A program made the position numbers and the translations under genes. Below the pieces are notes generated by a model, which was not told the DNA's origin, did no database searches, and was given only the letters and a program-made list of their open reading frames with translations. From Streptomyces luomodiensis (GTDB lineage: Bacteria; Actinomycetota; Actinomycetes; Streptomycetales; Streptomycetaceae): a stretch of DNA of 64,000 nt. Below, in pieces: positions 1-8,591 of this stretch. Positions within the stretch are counted from its first letter, which is position 1; each line of letters opens with the position of its first letter. The stretch covers positions 372,001 through 436,000 of the forward strand of contig NZ_CP117522.1 in the NCBI RefSeq assembly GCF_031679605.1. The letters are read 5' to 3'.

Positions 1-792
1 GGCGGGTGAGTCGACCAAGGCGTAGCCGAGGGTCTGGGGGCGGGTGCCCATCTGGATTCCGAATCCGTAGCCGTCGGCCAGGTGCAGATCACGCCGTTCG
101 ATCAGCCGCGCCTCCGCGGGTGTGGCGGTCTCCCGGTCCTGTGGGAGGGGCGAGGCTATCGGCATCGTCAGGTGCAGGCCCACCACCCGTGCGGGAAACC
201 GGCGGGCCAGCTCGGTGCTGACGTACGCGCCCCAGTCTCCGCCGTGCGCGCCGAAGCGGTCGTAGCCCAGCCGGCTCATCAGCGTCGCCCAGGCGCTCGC
301 CGTGCGAGCGGGGTTCCATCCCGGCCGCGCGGGACGGCCGCTGAATCCGAACCCGGGCAGCGACGGAATGACCACGTCGAAGGCGTCCGCCCGGTCGCCG
401 CCATGGCCGACCGGATCGGTCAGCGGGCCGATGACCTGCTCGAACTCCAGGATCGACCCCGGCCAGCCGTGCGTCAGCAGCAGTGGCAGCGCGGCCGGCT
501 CCGGCGACCGCACATGCCAGAAGGCCAGTTCCAGGCCGTCGATGACCGTGCGGTAGTGGCCGATCTCGTTCCATGTCTTCTCGCGTGCTCGCCAGTCCAC
601 AGCGCGCAACGCCGCCAGGAGCGCCTGCATGTGGTCCCACCGCACGCCCTGGGACGCGTCCGGCACGGTCTGCGGTTCGGGCAGGCGGACCCGTTCCAGT
701 CGGGCCCGCAGATCCTCGAGGTCGGCGTCGGGAACACAGATGGCGAAGGGTTCGATGTCGGGCGTCACTCCGCCCGTGGAGTAAGTCGGCAC
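1..792 (-). CDS. Epoxide hydrolase-type alpha/beta hydrolase (3' end cut by window edge)
   Basis: The reading frame gives 264 residues and runs off the left edge, so the C-terminal part is missing. The start is GTG at 792, giving VPTYSTGGVTPDIEPF. The N-terminal part looks like the EHN domain of microsomal-type epoxide hydrolases (PFAICVPDADLEDLRARLE). It is followed by the oxyanion-region motif HGWPGS and by GGDWGA, where the Asp is the expected nucleophile. The family hydrolyses epoxides to diols, but many bacterial members have unknown substrates. It lies 62 bases downstream of the AraC gene on the same strand. Nothing ties it to the lipopeptide pathway, so it is probably flanking genome. 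Confidence 0.8.
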   Translation of the reverse strand, partial: MPTYSTGGVTPDIEPFAICVPDADLEDLRARLERVRLPEPQTVPDASQGVRWDHMQALLAALRAVDWRAREKTWNEIGHYRTVIDGLELAFWHVRSPEPAALPLLLTHGWPGSILEFEQVIGPLTDPVGHGGDRADAFDVVIPSLPGFGFSGRPARPGWNPARTASAWATLMSRLGYDRFGAHGGDWGAYVSTELARRFPARVVGLHLTMPIASPLPQDRETATPAEARLIERRDLHLADGYGFGIQMGTRPQTLGYALVDSPA

Positions 793-854
793 ACCACGAA
801 CGCTAGAACCGATCCAGGGACACGGGAATGCGCGCGATTGCCGTTCACCGGTCA

Positions 855-1757
855 TCAATTGCGGTAGGCCGACGGCCGCACCCCCGTGTGCCGCAAGAAC
901 GCCGTGGACAGTGAGCCGGGACTTCCGAAGCCGCACCGCGTGGCGACCTGAGCGACGGACAGCCCACCTGCCCGGAGGAGCCGCTGTGCCTCCTCGACCC
1001 GCAGGCGCGTGAGGTAGCGGTGCGGCGTCTGCCCCGTGGCCTCCTTGAAGACCCGGATGAAGTGGTACACGCTGAAGCCCGCCTCGGCGGCCATGTCCGC
1101 CACCGTGACGGGGTCGCTCAGCCGGTCCCGCATCATCGCCACGGCCTTGTGCAGCCAGGGCCCTTCGGCGTTCGCGCGGCTCACCTTCGGTGGCCGGACA
1201 CCGCGGGTCAGCACATGCACGGCGAGAAACGCCGCCGCCGACTCCGCGTACAGGTCATCGACGGCGCCGGCGCCGGCCGCGCCCAACGCTCGCATCGTGT
1301 GTTCGACGAGCGGATCCCCCGAAGCCACCGCGGCGGCCGCCCGCTCATAGTCGATGCGTGCGCCGTCCACCTGCGCGACCGTACGCTCGACGACGACGCG
1401 CGGAACGTGCACCTGAAGGGTCCGCAAGGGAACCACGGACCGGTAGCGGCGCACCGACGCCACCCCCGGAACCGGCATCTCGAGCCCGCCGGGCATCCAA
1501 TGCCGCCGCTGCCAGCGCCCACCGGTATGGGTCTCCATGGACGCATCACCCGCGACGGTGAGAACGAGATGCAGATCTCCGGTGGCGGGCAGGGCCACCT
1601 CCTCCGCTCGCGCGGTGTGATGGAACCGCTGGAGCAGCAGCGAGCGCCACCCCAGGCTGTCCCAGCTGCTGAACGTCCGCTCGACATACGGGTCCGGGTC
1701 GAATCCCAAATACGGCTCGAGGTCGAAATCTGGAGCGTCACACACCACGTCGAGCAT
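855..1757 (-). CDS. AraC-family transcriptional regulator
   Basis: A 300-residue protein starting at ATG 1757 (MLDVVCDAPDFDLEP). The N-terminal ~170 residues look like a cupin-type sensing domain. The last ~100 residues are a clear double helix-turn-helix of the AraC/XylS type (VTVADMAAEAGFSVYHFIRVFKEATG, then LSVAQVATRCGFGSPGSLSTAFLRHTG). It follows the ABC permease gene by 29 bases on the same strand, so it may share that transcript. The effector and targets cannot be read from sequence. It could regulate the adjacent exporter or hydrolase, or be unrelated to the NRPS cluster. Confidence 0.85.
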   Translation of the reverse strand: MLDVVCDAPDFDLEPYLGFDPDPYVERTFSSWDSLGWRSLLLQRFHHTARAEEVALPATGDLHLVLTVAGDASMETHTGGRWQRRHWMPGGLEMPVPGVASVRRYRSVVPLRTLQVHVPRVVVERTVAQVDGARIDYERAAAAVASGDPLVEHTMRALGAAGAGAVDDLYAESAAAFLAVHVLTRGVRPPKVSRANAEGPWLHKAVAMMRDRLSDPVTVADMAAEAGFSVYHFIRVFKEATGQTPHRYLTRLRVEEAQRLLRAGGLSVAQVATRCGFGSPGSLSTAFLRHTGVRPSAYRN

Positions 1758-1786
1758 AGCCACGAGCGGGGCCGGGTGCCGGGGTG

Positions 1787-2521
1787 TCAGGCGTCCCGGC
1801 GGTGCAGCGTGCACCAGCCGGCCAGCAGCGCGGCCGCTGCCCACAGCGCCGTCACCGCGAGGCCCGGCCACGGAGCGAGACCTCCCGCCGGGTCCTGGTG
1901 CAGGACTTGTTGTCCGGCGCGGTCCGGAAGGTAGCCGGCGGCGCCCCCGGCGACGTCTCCCACCACGAAGGACACGATCAAAATGAACGGGACGAGCAGG
2001 CTCAGCACCGCGACGGCGCTGCGCAGCAGGAAGGTGAGTCCCGCGGCGAACAGGGCCATCAGCGCCAGGTAGATGCCCGCGCCGAAGCAGGCCCGCAGCG
2101 CTCCCGGCTCGCTGAGGCCGATGGCGTACCGTCCCAGGAACGCCTGGCCCACGAAGAAGGTGGCGAATGTGGTGGCGAGCCCCACGGTGAGGGCGGCGGT
2201 GGTCACGACCGCGGTTTTCGCCGCGTAGAACAGGCCCCGGTGCGGCACGGCCGCCAGGGAGATCCGCAGGGCACCGCCCGCGTACTCGGAGGACACGGCC
2301 GTGGCCCCGAAGGCGATGGCGGCGATCTGTGCGAAGTTGATCGCGTAGAAGGCTCCGAAGACGGGATCCCCGCCATTGTCCGCCTCCGCTCGGCCCACGG
2401 TGGGGAAAACGAGCAGGGTGACGGCCAGCGTGGCGGCGAAGACCGCGATGAGCGATCCGAAGCTCGCCCGGACGGACCTGATCTTGATCCACTCGGAGTG
2501 GAGCACCGCGGTGACGGACAT
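1787..2521 (-). CDS. ABC-2 type transporter permease
   Basis: A 244-residue membrane protein beginning MSVTAVLHSEWIKIRSVRAS, the usual opening of Streptomyces ABC-2 permeases that pair with a DrrA/BcrA-like ATPase. About six hydrophobic segments are visible. Its ATG at 2521 lies one base beyond the TGA of the upstream ATPase gene (TGA-C-ATG), indicating translational coupling. With the ATPase it should form an inner-membrane exporter, commonly for lipids, peptides or antibiotics. A role in immunity to the cluster's lipopeptide is possible but unproven. Confidence 0.85.
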   Translation of the reverse strand: MSVTAVLHSEWIKIRSVRASFGSLIAVFAATLAVTLLVFPTVGRAEADNGGDPVFGAFYAINFAQIAAIAFGATAVSSEYAGGALRISLAAVPHRGLFYAAKTAVVTTAALTVGLATTFATFFVGQAFLGRYAIGLSEPGALRACFGAGIYLALMALFAAGLTFLLRSAVAVLSLLVPFILIVSFVVGDVAGGAAGYLPDRAGQQVLHQDPAGGLAPWPGLAVTALWAAAALLAGWCTLHRRDA

Positions 2522-2522
2522 G

Positions 2523-3464
2523 TCAGACCTCCTGCGGTGTGGTCGGGGACGTGTGAGGCGCGGCGGCGAATTCCGTCTCGTCCGTCGTGAGAGCGAGATA
2601 GGCCTGCTCCAGGGAGGCGCGCAGCTCGACGAGTTCGAGGACGGGGATGCCCTCACGGGCGGCGATGGCCCCGATCTGTTCGGCTCTGGCGCCCTCCACG
2701 ACCCATCCGCCGTCGTCGTCCGCCACGACCGGATATCCCTCGGTGATCAGCGTGGCGCGCAGCCGGGCGGGGTCGCCGGCGCGTACGCGGACACGTGCCT
2801 GGCTGTGCTGTTCGATGAAGTCCCGCATGGGGGTGTCGGCGAGGAGCCGGCCCCGGCCGAGGACGACGAGGTGGTCGGCGAAGGTGGCGGTCTCGTTCAT
2901 CAAGTGGCTGGAGACCAGGACCGTGCGGCCTTCGCGGGCGAGCCGGCGCAGCAACTGGCGCATCCAGACGATCCCTTCCGGGTCGAGGCCGTTGGTGGGC
3001 TCGTCCAGCATGAGGACGGGCGGATCTCCGAGGAGCGCGGCGGCGATGCCGAGGCGCTGGCGCATGCCGAGCGAGAAGGTTCTGATGCGGCGGCCCGCGG
3101 CAGTGGCGAGCCCGGTGTCCTGGAGGACCTCGTCGATGCGGCGGGCCGGGATGCGGTTGCTGACGGCGAGGAAGCGCAGATGGTCGCGTGCGGTACGGGA
3201 ACCGTTCGCCGCCTGCGCGTCCAGCAGGGCACCGACCGTGCGCAGCGGCTCGTGCACCATGGCGTACGGGCGGCCGCCGACCGTGGCGGTGCCGGAGGTG
3301 GGGCGGTCCAGGCCGAGGACGAGGCGCATGGTGGTGGACTTGCCGGCGCCGTTGGGGCCGAGGAACCCGGTGACCCGGCCCGGTTCGATACGGCACGTCA
3401 GCTGGTCAACGGCCCGGGTGCGGCCGTACTCCTTGGTGAGGTCCTCGATGTCGATGCGGCTCAT
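2523..3464 (-). CDS. ABC transporter ATP-binding protein
   Basis: A 313-residue ATPase starting MSRIDIEDLTKEYGRTRAVDQ. It has a Walker A (GPNGAGKST), an ABC signature region (SLGMRQRLGIA), a Walker B (VLMLDEPTNGLDP) and an H-loop (VLVSSHLM). The ~90-residue C-terminal tail is typical of DrrA/BcrA-type exporters. It is coupled to the ABC-2 permease immediately downstream. The promoter region is shared divergently with a two-component system, an arrangement common for drug-sensing export modules in actinobacteria. The substrate is unknown. Confidence 0.9.
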   Translation of the reverse strand: MSRIDIEDLTKEYGRTRAVDQLTCRIEPGRVTGFLGPNGAGKSTTMRLVLGLDRPTSGTATVGGRPYAMVHEPLRTVGALLDAQAANGSRTARDHLRFLAVSNRIPARRIDEVLQDTGLATAAGRRIRTFSLGMRQRLGIAAALLGDPPVLMLDEPTNGLDPEGIVWMRQLLRRLAREGRTVLVSSHLMNETATFADHLVVLGRGRLLADTPMRDFIEQHSQARVRVRAGDPARLRATLITEGYPVVADDDGGWVVEGARAEQIGAIAAREGIPVLELVELRASLEQAYLALTTDETEFAAAPHTSPTTPQEV

Positions 3465-3510
3465 GGCTTCAGCGTGATGGGGTGCGCGTGAGCGGACATC
3501 CCCCGCGGGA

Positions 3511-3562
3511 GGAGACCGTCTCCCCCGCCGGGGGCAACCGTCTCCCCCGCGCGGGGGAGACG
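3511..3562. promoter_or_regulatory. Palindrome array in the divergent ABC / two-component promoter region
   Basis: The 129-base spacer between the ATPase and histidine kinase starts is packed with dyads. GGAGAC-C-GTCTCC is at 3511-3523, a CCCCCG/CGGGGG dyad at 3522-3534, and a perfect 24-base palindrome at 3539-3562 (half-site CGTCTCCCCCGC). The string ACCGTCTCCCCCGC also occurs twice as a direct repeat. Placement between two outward-facing genes suggests an operator, most simply for the adjacent LuxR-type response regulator. That assignment is inference. Confidence 0.6.
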
Positions 3563-3593
3563 CCGGCACCGTCCGCTCTGCCAGCATGACGGC

Positions 3594-4817
3594 ATGGTGC
3601 GCCTCCTTCTGCCGCTGACCCATGCGCTCACCTACACCCGCTGGCTTCACCTGCTGGTGGGAGCGATCGTGCCGTTCGTCTGCGCCATGGTCTATCCGGG
3701 GCTGAGCAGTCCGTCGCCGGGGGACTGGGTGCTGATCGCGGTCCTTCCGGTCCCCTTGGTCCTGGCCGTCGCCATGGTGCCCTCGGCTCGCCGCGCGGAG
3801 GGGCTGCAAGCGCGACTGATGCTGTTCCCCGGTCCGCTCGCACGCGTGAGGAGCGACGAGGAGCCGGGTGTCTCCGCCGCTCCGTCCGCTTCGTGGTCCG
3901 ACCGGGCCAGAACCGCTGTCTGGATGGTGCTGCGGCTGGAAACGGGGCTCGTCATCGCGCTGGTGACGGGGCAGTTGATGGCCCTGTCGCTGTCGCTGGC
4001 CGGGGCGGCCGCCGGGGATCCGGGTTTCGCCGACCCGCTCGTGCGCGTTTCCGGCGGCAGCTGGGGATACGTCCTGCTGGCACCGGTGCCCGTGCTGGCG
4101 CTGGTCGCGGTGGCCGCCGGGGCAGGCGCGCTCATGGCTCAGGCTGCCCGGCGGCTGCTCGGGCCGTCGCTCAAGGAGCGTCTGTCGGCGTTGGAGGAGC
4201 GCACCGAGCGGCTGCTGGAAGGCAACCGCATCGCACGGGAGTTGCACGACACCCTCGGCCATGCGCTGACCCTCGCCGTGGTGCAGGCGGGTGCCGCCCG
4301 CGCGGCAGCCGACCCGGAGTTCACCGACCGGGCGCTGGAGACCATCGAGGAGACGGGCCGGGCCGCGCTGGAAGACCTGGAACGCGTTCTGGCCGGGCTG
4401 CGCGAGACGGGGCGGCCCCTGGGTAGCCGCCCCGCTCTCGACGAGGCGGGCCGGTTGCTGGAGTCCGCGCGGTCCTCGGGTGCGCGGGTCGACGCCGAGG
4501 TGACGGGACCGTTGGAGAAGCTGCCGGGGCCCGTCTCCCGTGAGGCCTACCGGATGCTCCAGGAGGCCCTCACCAATGTGCTGCGGCACGCGGGCCCCGT
4601 CCGGGTCGGCGTCCGTATCGCCGTGGAGGAGGCGTGGCTACGGCTCGAGGTGCGCAACCCGCTGGCCGAGGCGGCATCAGCGGTATCGGCGGCCGGCGTG
4701 GGCGGCGGCAGCGGGCTGCGCGGAATCCGCGAGCGCGCCACGCTGCTCGGAGGCGAGGCCCGAGCGGGACAGGACGGCCGCGAGTGGCTGCTGCACGTCG
4801 ACCTGCCGCTGCGATGA
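3594..4817 (+). CDS. Two-component sensor histidine kinase (HisKA_3 type)
   Basis: A 407-residue kinase. Four hydrophobic segments occupy the first ~185 residues. They are followed by a linker and the HisKA_3 dimerisation motif RIARELHDTLGHALT with the phospho-accepting His near residue 218. A HATPase_c domain follows (QEALTNVLRHA, GSGLRGIRERA). The cognate response regulator starts 14 bases downstream. The ATG at 3594 has no good ribosome-binding site, so the start is tentative and translation may be leaderless. Pairing with a divergent ABC exporter suggests sensing of an envelope-active compound, but the ligand is unknown. Confidence 0.88.
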   Translation: MVRLLLPLTHALTYTRWLHLLVGAIVPFVCAMVYPGLSSPSPGDWVLIAVLPVPLVLAVAMVPSARRAEGLQARLMLFPGPLARVRSDEEPGVSAAPSASWSDRARTAVWMVLRLETGLVIALVTGQLMALSLSLAGAAAGDPGFADPLVRVSGGSWGYVLLAPVPVLALVAVAAGAGALMAQAARRLLGPSLKERLSALEERTERLLEGNRIARELHDTLGHALTLAVVQAGAARAAADPEFTDRALETIEETGRAALEDLERVLAGLRETGRPLGSRPALDEAGRLLESARSSGARVDAEVTGPLEKLPGPVSREAYRMLQEALTNVLRHAGPVRVGVRIAVEEAWLRLEVRNPLAEAASAVSAAGVGGGSGLRGIRERATLLGGEARAGQDGREWLLHVDLPLR

Positions 4818-4831
4818 CCTAGGCTGACCGT

Positions 4832-5566
4832 ATGCCGCTCACCCTTCTCCTGGTCGACGACGAGCCGCTGGTCCGGGCCGGCCTGCGGGCGGTGCTGGAG
4901 GCTCAACCGGACATCGAGGTGGTGGGCGAGGCGGCCGACGGGGCCGCCGTGATCCCCCTGGTGCGGCAACTGCGCCCCGATGTCGTGGCCATGGACGTGC
5001 GGATGCCGCTGATGGACGGCATCGAGGCCACCCGGGCAGTGCTGCGCACCGTGCCCGACCCGCCGAAGATCGTGGTGGTGACGACCTTCGAGAACGACGA
5101 GTACGTGTACGGGGCGCTGCGCGCGGGAGCCGACGGCTTCCTGCTCAAGCGGGCACGGCCGGCGGAGATCGTGCATGCCGTGCGGCTGGTGGCCGAGGGC
5201 GACTCCCTGTTGTTCCCGGCGGCGGTACGGCGGTTGGCCGCCTTCCACGGCCAGGCTCCCGGCAACGCCGCGGCCCGGACGGCCATGGAGCGTGCCGCGC
5301 TGACCGAACGGGAGGAGGGGGTGCTGCGTCTCATGGCGCGCGGCCTGTCGAACGCGGAGATCGCCGCGTGCCTGACGGTGGGGACCGAGACCGTCAAATC
5401 CCATGTGAGTTCCGTGCTGGCGAAACTTGGCGCACGGGACCGCACGCAAGCGGTCATCGCGGCGTACGAGTCCGGCTTCGTCTCCCTGTCCGAGGACCAG
5501 GCGGTGCCCGACGACCGCACCGTGCGCGGCTTTGACCCTCGTGGCGGCCGCCGGCCGATGTCCTGA
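4832..5566 (+). CDS. LuxR-type (NarL/FixJ) response regulator
   Basis: A 244-residue protein with a receiver domain (LLVDDEPLVRAGL; phospho-acceptor Asp near residue 55 in AMDVRMP; Lys in FLLKRA). The LuxR-type helix-turn-helix is LTEREEGVLRLMARGLSNAEIAACLTVGTETVKSHVSSVLAKLGARDR. A ~35-residue Arg/Asp-rich tail follows. It is the partner of the histidine kinase directly upstream. The palindromes at 3511-3562 are plausible binding sites, which would make the pair regulate itself and the divergent exporter. Confidence 0.9.
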   Translation: MPLTLLLVDDEPLVRAGLRAVLEAQPDIEVVGEAADGAAVIPLVRQLRPDVVAMDVRMPLMDGIEATRAVLRTVPDPPKIVVVTTFENDEYVYGALRAGADGFLLKRARPAEIVHAVRLVAEGDSLLFPAAVRRLAAFHGQAPGNAAARTAMERAALTEREEGVLRLMARGLSNAEIAACLTVGTETVKSHVSSVLAKLGARDRTQAVIAAYESGFVSLSEDQAVPDDRTVRGFDPRGGRRPMS

Positions 5567-5971
5567 CGAGGCCGATCAGACTGTCAGCGGCTATCCGGGG
5601 TACGCCGGCGAATCGAGGGGGCATGAGGCGCCCGTCGACCCGGGCGCCGGAATCGACAAGTGCGGGGCCGTAGGGCAGGGCGCCCCGCGGTGGCCCGAGT
5701 GAAGTGGTACGCGCCCGCGCCAGGCGCCGATGGCTCGGCCTGACGATCATGCGGCTGCCTCTGGCCTGAGCCGTGCGCGTTGCCGACGGCCGCGTGGACG
5801 GGCCCCGGGCCGGCCGGGACCCCTGCGGGTTTCCGCAGGTCCGCGCTGCGGAGAACACCACCGCTTCGGGCGGCAATCCTCATGTCGCCGCTGAGCTGCG
5901 GTTTCTAGCATTGCCAGGCGTCGGGTACCGGAAGGCGTCCCCGGCACCGACCGCCATGTTGGAGACCACGC
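5567..5971. other. Intergenic region, no convincing gene
   Basis: This 405-base stretch separates the first two-component operon from the DedA gene. Short open frames exist on both strands, but they are Arg/Pro-rich, match no recognisable family and show no codon bias distinguishing them from shadows. It probably contains the promoter for the DedA gene, but I could not identify a convincing -35/-10 pair. Confidence 0.5.
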
Positions 5972-6634
5972 ATGCACTTGATGACCCTGGCCCTGCCTCA
6001 GGAGCCCTCGGGCGGCATCGCCGGCTGGGCCGCGGACCTCGTGGACGCGATGGGCGGGCCGGGAGCCGGTCTGGCCATCGCGCTGGAGAACCTGTTCCCG
6101 CCGCTGCCCAGTGAGGTGATCCTGCCCCTGACCGGCTTCGCGGCGGGGCAAGGCGTGATCAGCCTGGCCTCGGCGCTGTTCTGGACCACACTCGGCTCGG
6201 CCGTGGGGGCCCTGGTCCTGTACTGGATCGGCATGCTGGTCGGCCGCCGGCGCATGTACGCGATCTGGGCGAGGCTGCCGCTGGTGAAGGCGTCGGACCT
6301 GGAGCGTACGGAGAAGTGGTTCCAGAAGCACGGCACCAAGGCGGTGTTCCTCGGCCGCATGGTGCCGATCTTCCGCAGCCTCATCTCCATCCCGGCCGGG
6401 ATCGAGCGCATGCCGCTGCCGGTTTTCGCCCTGCTGACCACGCTGGGCAGCCTGATCTGGAACGCGGTGCTGGTGATGGCCGGTTACTGGCTGGGCGACC
6501 AGTGGGACGAGGTGGAGTCCTACGTCGGCGTCCTGTCCAAGGCCGTCCTGGTCCTGGTCGTGGTGGCTCTCGCGGTCTACGTGGTCGTGCGCTTCCGCGG
6601 CCGTGACCGGCAGGGGCGGCACCGCACGTCATGA
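5972..6634 (+). CDS. DedA-family membrane protein (candidate undecaprenyl-phosphate translocase)
   Basis: A 220-residue integral membrane protein with DedA/VTT features: the early re-entrant segment LENLFPPLPSEVILPLTGFAAGQG, the conserved F-x-GR-x-x-P-x-x-R block (VFLGRMVPIFRSLISIPAGIERMP), and a C-terminal hydrophobic anchor. GGAG lies 8 bases before the ATG. DedA proteins have recently been linked to recycling of undecaprenyl phosphate across the membrane. Lipopeptides of the amphomycin/friulimicin/laspartomycin class act by binding that lipid, so this gene is a plausible self-protection or adaptation factor. DedA homologues are also common in Streptomyces outside clusters, so the link is inferential. 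Confidence 0.87.
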   Translation: MHLMTLALPQEPSGGIAGWAADLVDAMGGPGAGLAIALENLFPPLPSEVILPLTGFAAGQGVISLASALFWTTLGSAVGALVLYWIGMLVGRRRMYAIWARLPLVKASDLERTEKWFQKHGTKAVFLGRMVPIFRSLISIPAGIERMPLPVFALLTTLGSLIWNAVLVMAGYWLGDQWDEVESYVGVLSKAVLVLVVVALAVYVVVRFRGRDRQGRHRTS

Positions 6635-6689
6635 GTTCCGCCGCGCGCCCCGGCGGGTCCACGCTGCTCGCCACACCAGCCAGGCGATC

Positions 6690-6718
6690 TTGCTCCGGCT
6701 GTGGGGCCGGGCTAGGCT
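6690..6718 (+). promoter_or_regulatory. Putative promoter of the second two-component system
   Basis: TTGCTC at 6690-6695 and TAGGCT at 6713-6718 are separated by 17 bases. This matches the Streptomyces housekeeping -35/-10 pattern (TTGAC / TAGRRT-like). The expected transcription start, about 6725, falls almost on the GTG codon at 6727, which is in frame with the kinase and suggests a leaderless transcript. Confidence 0.5.
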
Positions 6719-6726
6719 TGGCGCCC

Positions 6727-7956
6727 GTGCAGGGGGATTTGACCAATATCGCCACCCATGGCCTGTTACCCGGCTCATCCGGCCAGAGTTCCGCCCAGGG
6801 CGCCGTCACGGCGGCGAGGGCACCGTCGTGGCCGCGCAAGATCCCGGGGATGCTCGTCGGCTGTTGCACGGCCCTGCTCGGATGTGTGTACCTGCTGATC
6901 GTCGGCCTGGCCGTGGCGGTCTTCCTGCCGTGGCCGCGCACCCGGTCCCGCGCCCTGGCCGTCCTCATGTCCGGAGCCCGCCGGATCACCGCGCTGGACC
7001 GGGGGCGCCGCTTCATCTTCTTCGGCGACCGCTTCCCCGAGCACTACAAGGCGTCCGACCAGAAGGTCCTGCGCTATCTGGCGATCCACAGCTACATGGG
7101 GCTGGTGTGCAGCGTCGTGGTCGGCCTGTTGGGCGTCGGCGCCATTCTGGCCGCGGTGCTGGCCGTGCGGCTCTTCCAGGGCTATCTCGACCTGCCGGAG
7201 CTCCTCACCCAGTTGTTGCTCGGGGGTGTGCTGCTCTTCCTCGACGTGCAGGGCATCTACTCGCTGATGGCGCTGGACGCCCGGCTGGCGCGCGAGTGCT
7301 TCGGGCCTTCCGAGGGGGAGTTGCTGCGGCAGCGCATCGACGAACTGGCCACCAGCCGGGCCGCGGTCGTCCAGGCGGTCGACGCCGAGCGCCGCCGCAT
7401 CGAGCGCGACCTCCATGACGGCATCCAGCAGCGCCTGGTGGCGCTCGCCATGCTGCTCGGCCGGGCGCGCCGCAGCCGCGGCCGCAGCCCCGAGCAGGTG
7501 GACGCGTTGCTGCGGCAGGCGCATCAGGAGTCCCAAGAGGTCATCACCGAACTGCGCGAGGCGGCCTGGCGGGTCTATCCCTCGGCACTGGACAGCCTGG
7601 GACTGGAGGAGGCGCTCAGCGGGGTCTCCGAGCGGTGCTCCCTCCCCATCCGCATGGATTTCGAGGTCGGCCGCCCGTTGCCGCAAGCGGTGGAGACCGC
7701 CGCGTACTTCGTGGTGTCGGAGTGCGTGACCAACGCCGCCAAGCACTCCGGCGCCACGGCCGTCTCCGTGGGGCTCGCACTGCACGGCGGGGTGCTCGTG
7801 GTGCGGATCCAGGACAACGGCGGCGGCGGAGCCGATCCGGCGGGCAGCGGACTGACCGGGCTGCGCGGCCGGGTGGGCGCGCTCGACGGTCTGCTCCACA
7901 TCGACAGCCCCCTCGGGGGACCCACGACCATTACCGCGGAGCTTCCATGCGCCTGA
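6727..7956 (+). CDS. Two-component sensor histidine kinase (HisKA_3 type)
   Basis: A 409-residue kinase if translated from GTG 6727, which lies at the predicted transcript start. An upstream in-frame ATG at 6631 would add 32 low-complexity residues and overlap the DedA stop. Hydrophobic segments lie around residues 45-65, 110-140 and 155-175. The phosphorylation motif is RRRIERDLHDGIQQRL with His near residue 230. The ATPase domain has SECVTNAAKHSGA and GSGLTGLRGRVGAL. The gene overlaps its response regulator by 10 bases. The stimulus is unknown, and its place between DedA and the pipecolate gene makes a cluster-related role possible. Confidence 0.85.
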   Translation: MQGDLTNIATHGLLPGSSGQSSAQGAVTAARAPSWPRKIPGMLVGCCTALLGCVYLLIVGLAVAVFLPWPRTRSRALAVLMSGARRITALDRGRRFIFFGDRFPEHYKASDQKVLRYLAIHSYMGLVCSVVVGLLGVGAILAAVLAVRLFQGYLDLPELLTQLLLGGVLLFLDVQGIYSLMALDARLARECFGPSEGELLRQRIDELATSRAAVVQAVDAERRRIERDLHDGIQQRLVALAMLLGRARRSRGRSPEQVDALLRQAHQESQEVITELREAAWRVYPSALDSLGLEEALSGVSERCSLPIRMDFEVGRPLPQAVETAAYFVVSECVTNAAKHSGATAVSVGLALHGGVLVVRIQDNGGGGADPAGSGLTGLRGRVGALDGLLHIDSPLGGPTTITAELPCA

Positions 7957-8591
7957 TCATCGCGGAGGACTCGACCCTGCTACGAGAGGGACTGGTGCGT
8001 CTGCTCCTGGAGGAGGGTCATGAGGTCGTCGCGGCGGTGGGCGACGCGGTGTCCCTGATGAAGGAGGTCGAGGAGAGGACGCCCGACATGGTCGTCGTCG
8101 ACATCCGCATGCCGCCGACCCACACCGACGACGGGCTGCGGGCCGCGCTGGAGATCCGCAAGCGCTGGCCCACCATCGGTCTGCTCGTGCTGTCGCAGCA
8201 CGTGGAGCGCAACTACGCGGCTCAGCTCCTGGCCTCCAACGCGGAGCGGGTCGGCTATCTGCTGAAGGACCGTGTCGCCCAGATCGACGAGTTCCTGGAC
8301 GCGCTGGAGCGGATCCACGCGGGTGGCGCGGCCATCGACCCCGAGGTGGTGCGTCAGCTGGTCATCCGTACCACGCACGGTGACCCGCTCGCCCGGCTCT
8401 CGCCGCGCGAGCGCAGCGTCCTGGGGGCGCTGGCGCAGGGCCACACCAACACGGCCATCGCGCAGAAGCTGCACATCTCACTGAGTTCGGTGGAGAAGAA
8501 CCTCAATACGATCTTCGACAAGCTCGAACTGTCGCACACCACCGGCTACAGCCGGCGGATCCTGGCGGTCCTGCGGTATCTGGAGTCCTGA
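7947..8591 (+). CDS. LuxR-type response regulator
   Basis: A 214-residue response regulator whose ATG lies inside the end of the upstream kinase gene (10-base overlap), so the two are translationally coupled. The receiver domain is MRLIIAEDSTLLREGL with the phospho-acceptor Asp near residue 52 (VVVDIRMPP) and Lys in YLLKDR. The DNA-binding domain is LSPRERSVLGALAQGHTNTAIAQKLHISLSSVEKNLNTIFDKL. It is closest in style to Streptomyces regulators of the NarL group. Targets are not evident. Confidence 0.9.
   Translation: MRLIIAEDSTLLREGLVRLLLEEGHEVVAAVGDAVSLMKEVEERTPDMVVVDIRMPPTHTDDGLRAALEIRKRWPTIGLLVLSQHVERNYAAQLLASNAERVGYLLKDRVAQIDEFLDALERIHAGGAAIDPEVVRQLVIRTTHGDPLARLSPRERSVLGALAQGHTNTAIAQKLHISLSSVEKNLNTIFDKLELSHTTGYSRRILAVLRYLES

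Noticed and set aside
5454..6114. Small open frames on both strands before DedA.
   Set aside because: Arg/Pro-rich composition, no ribosome-binding site, overlap with each other and with a known gene, and no family resemblance.
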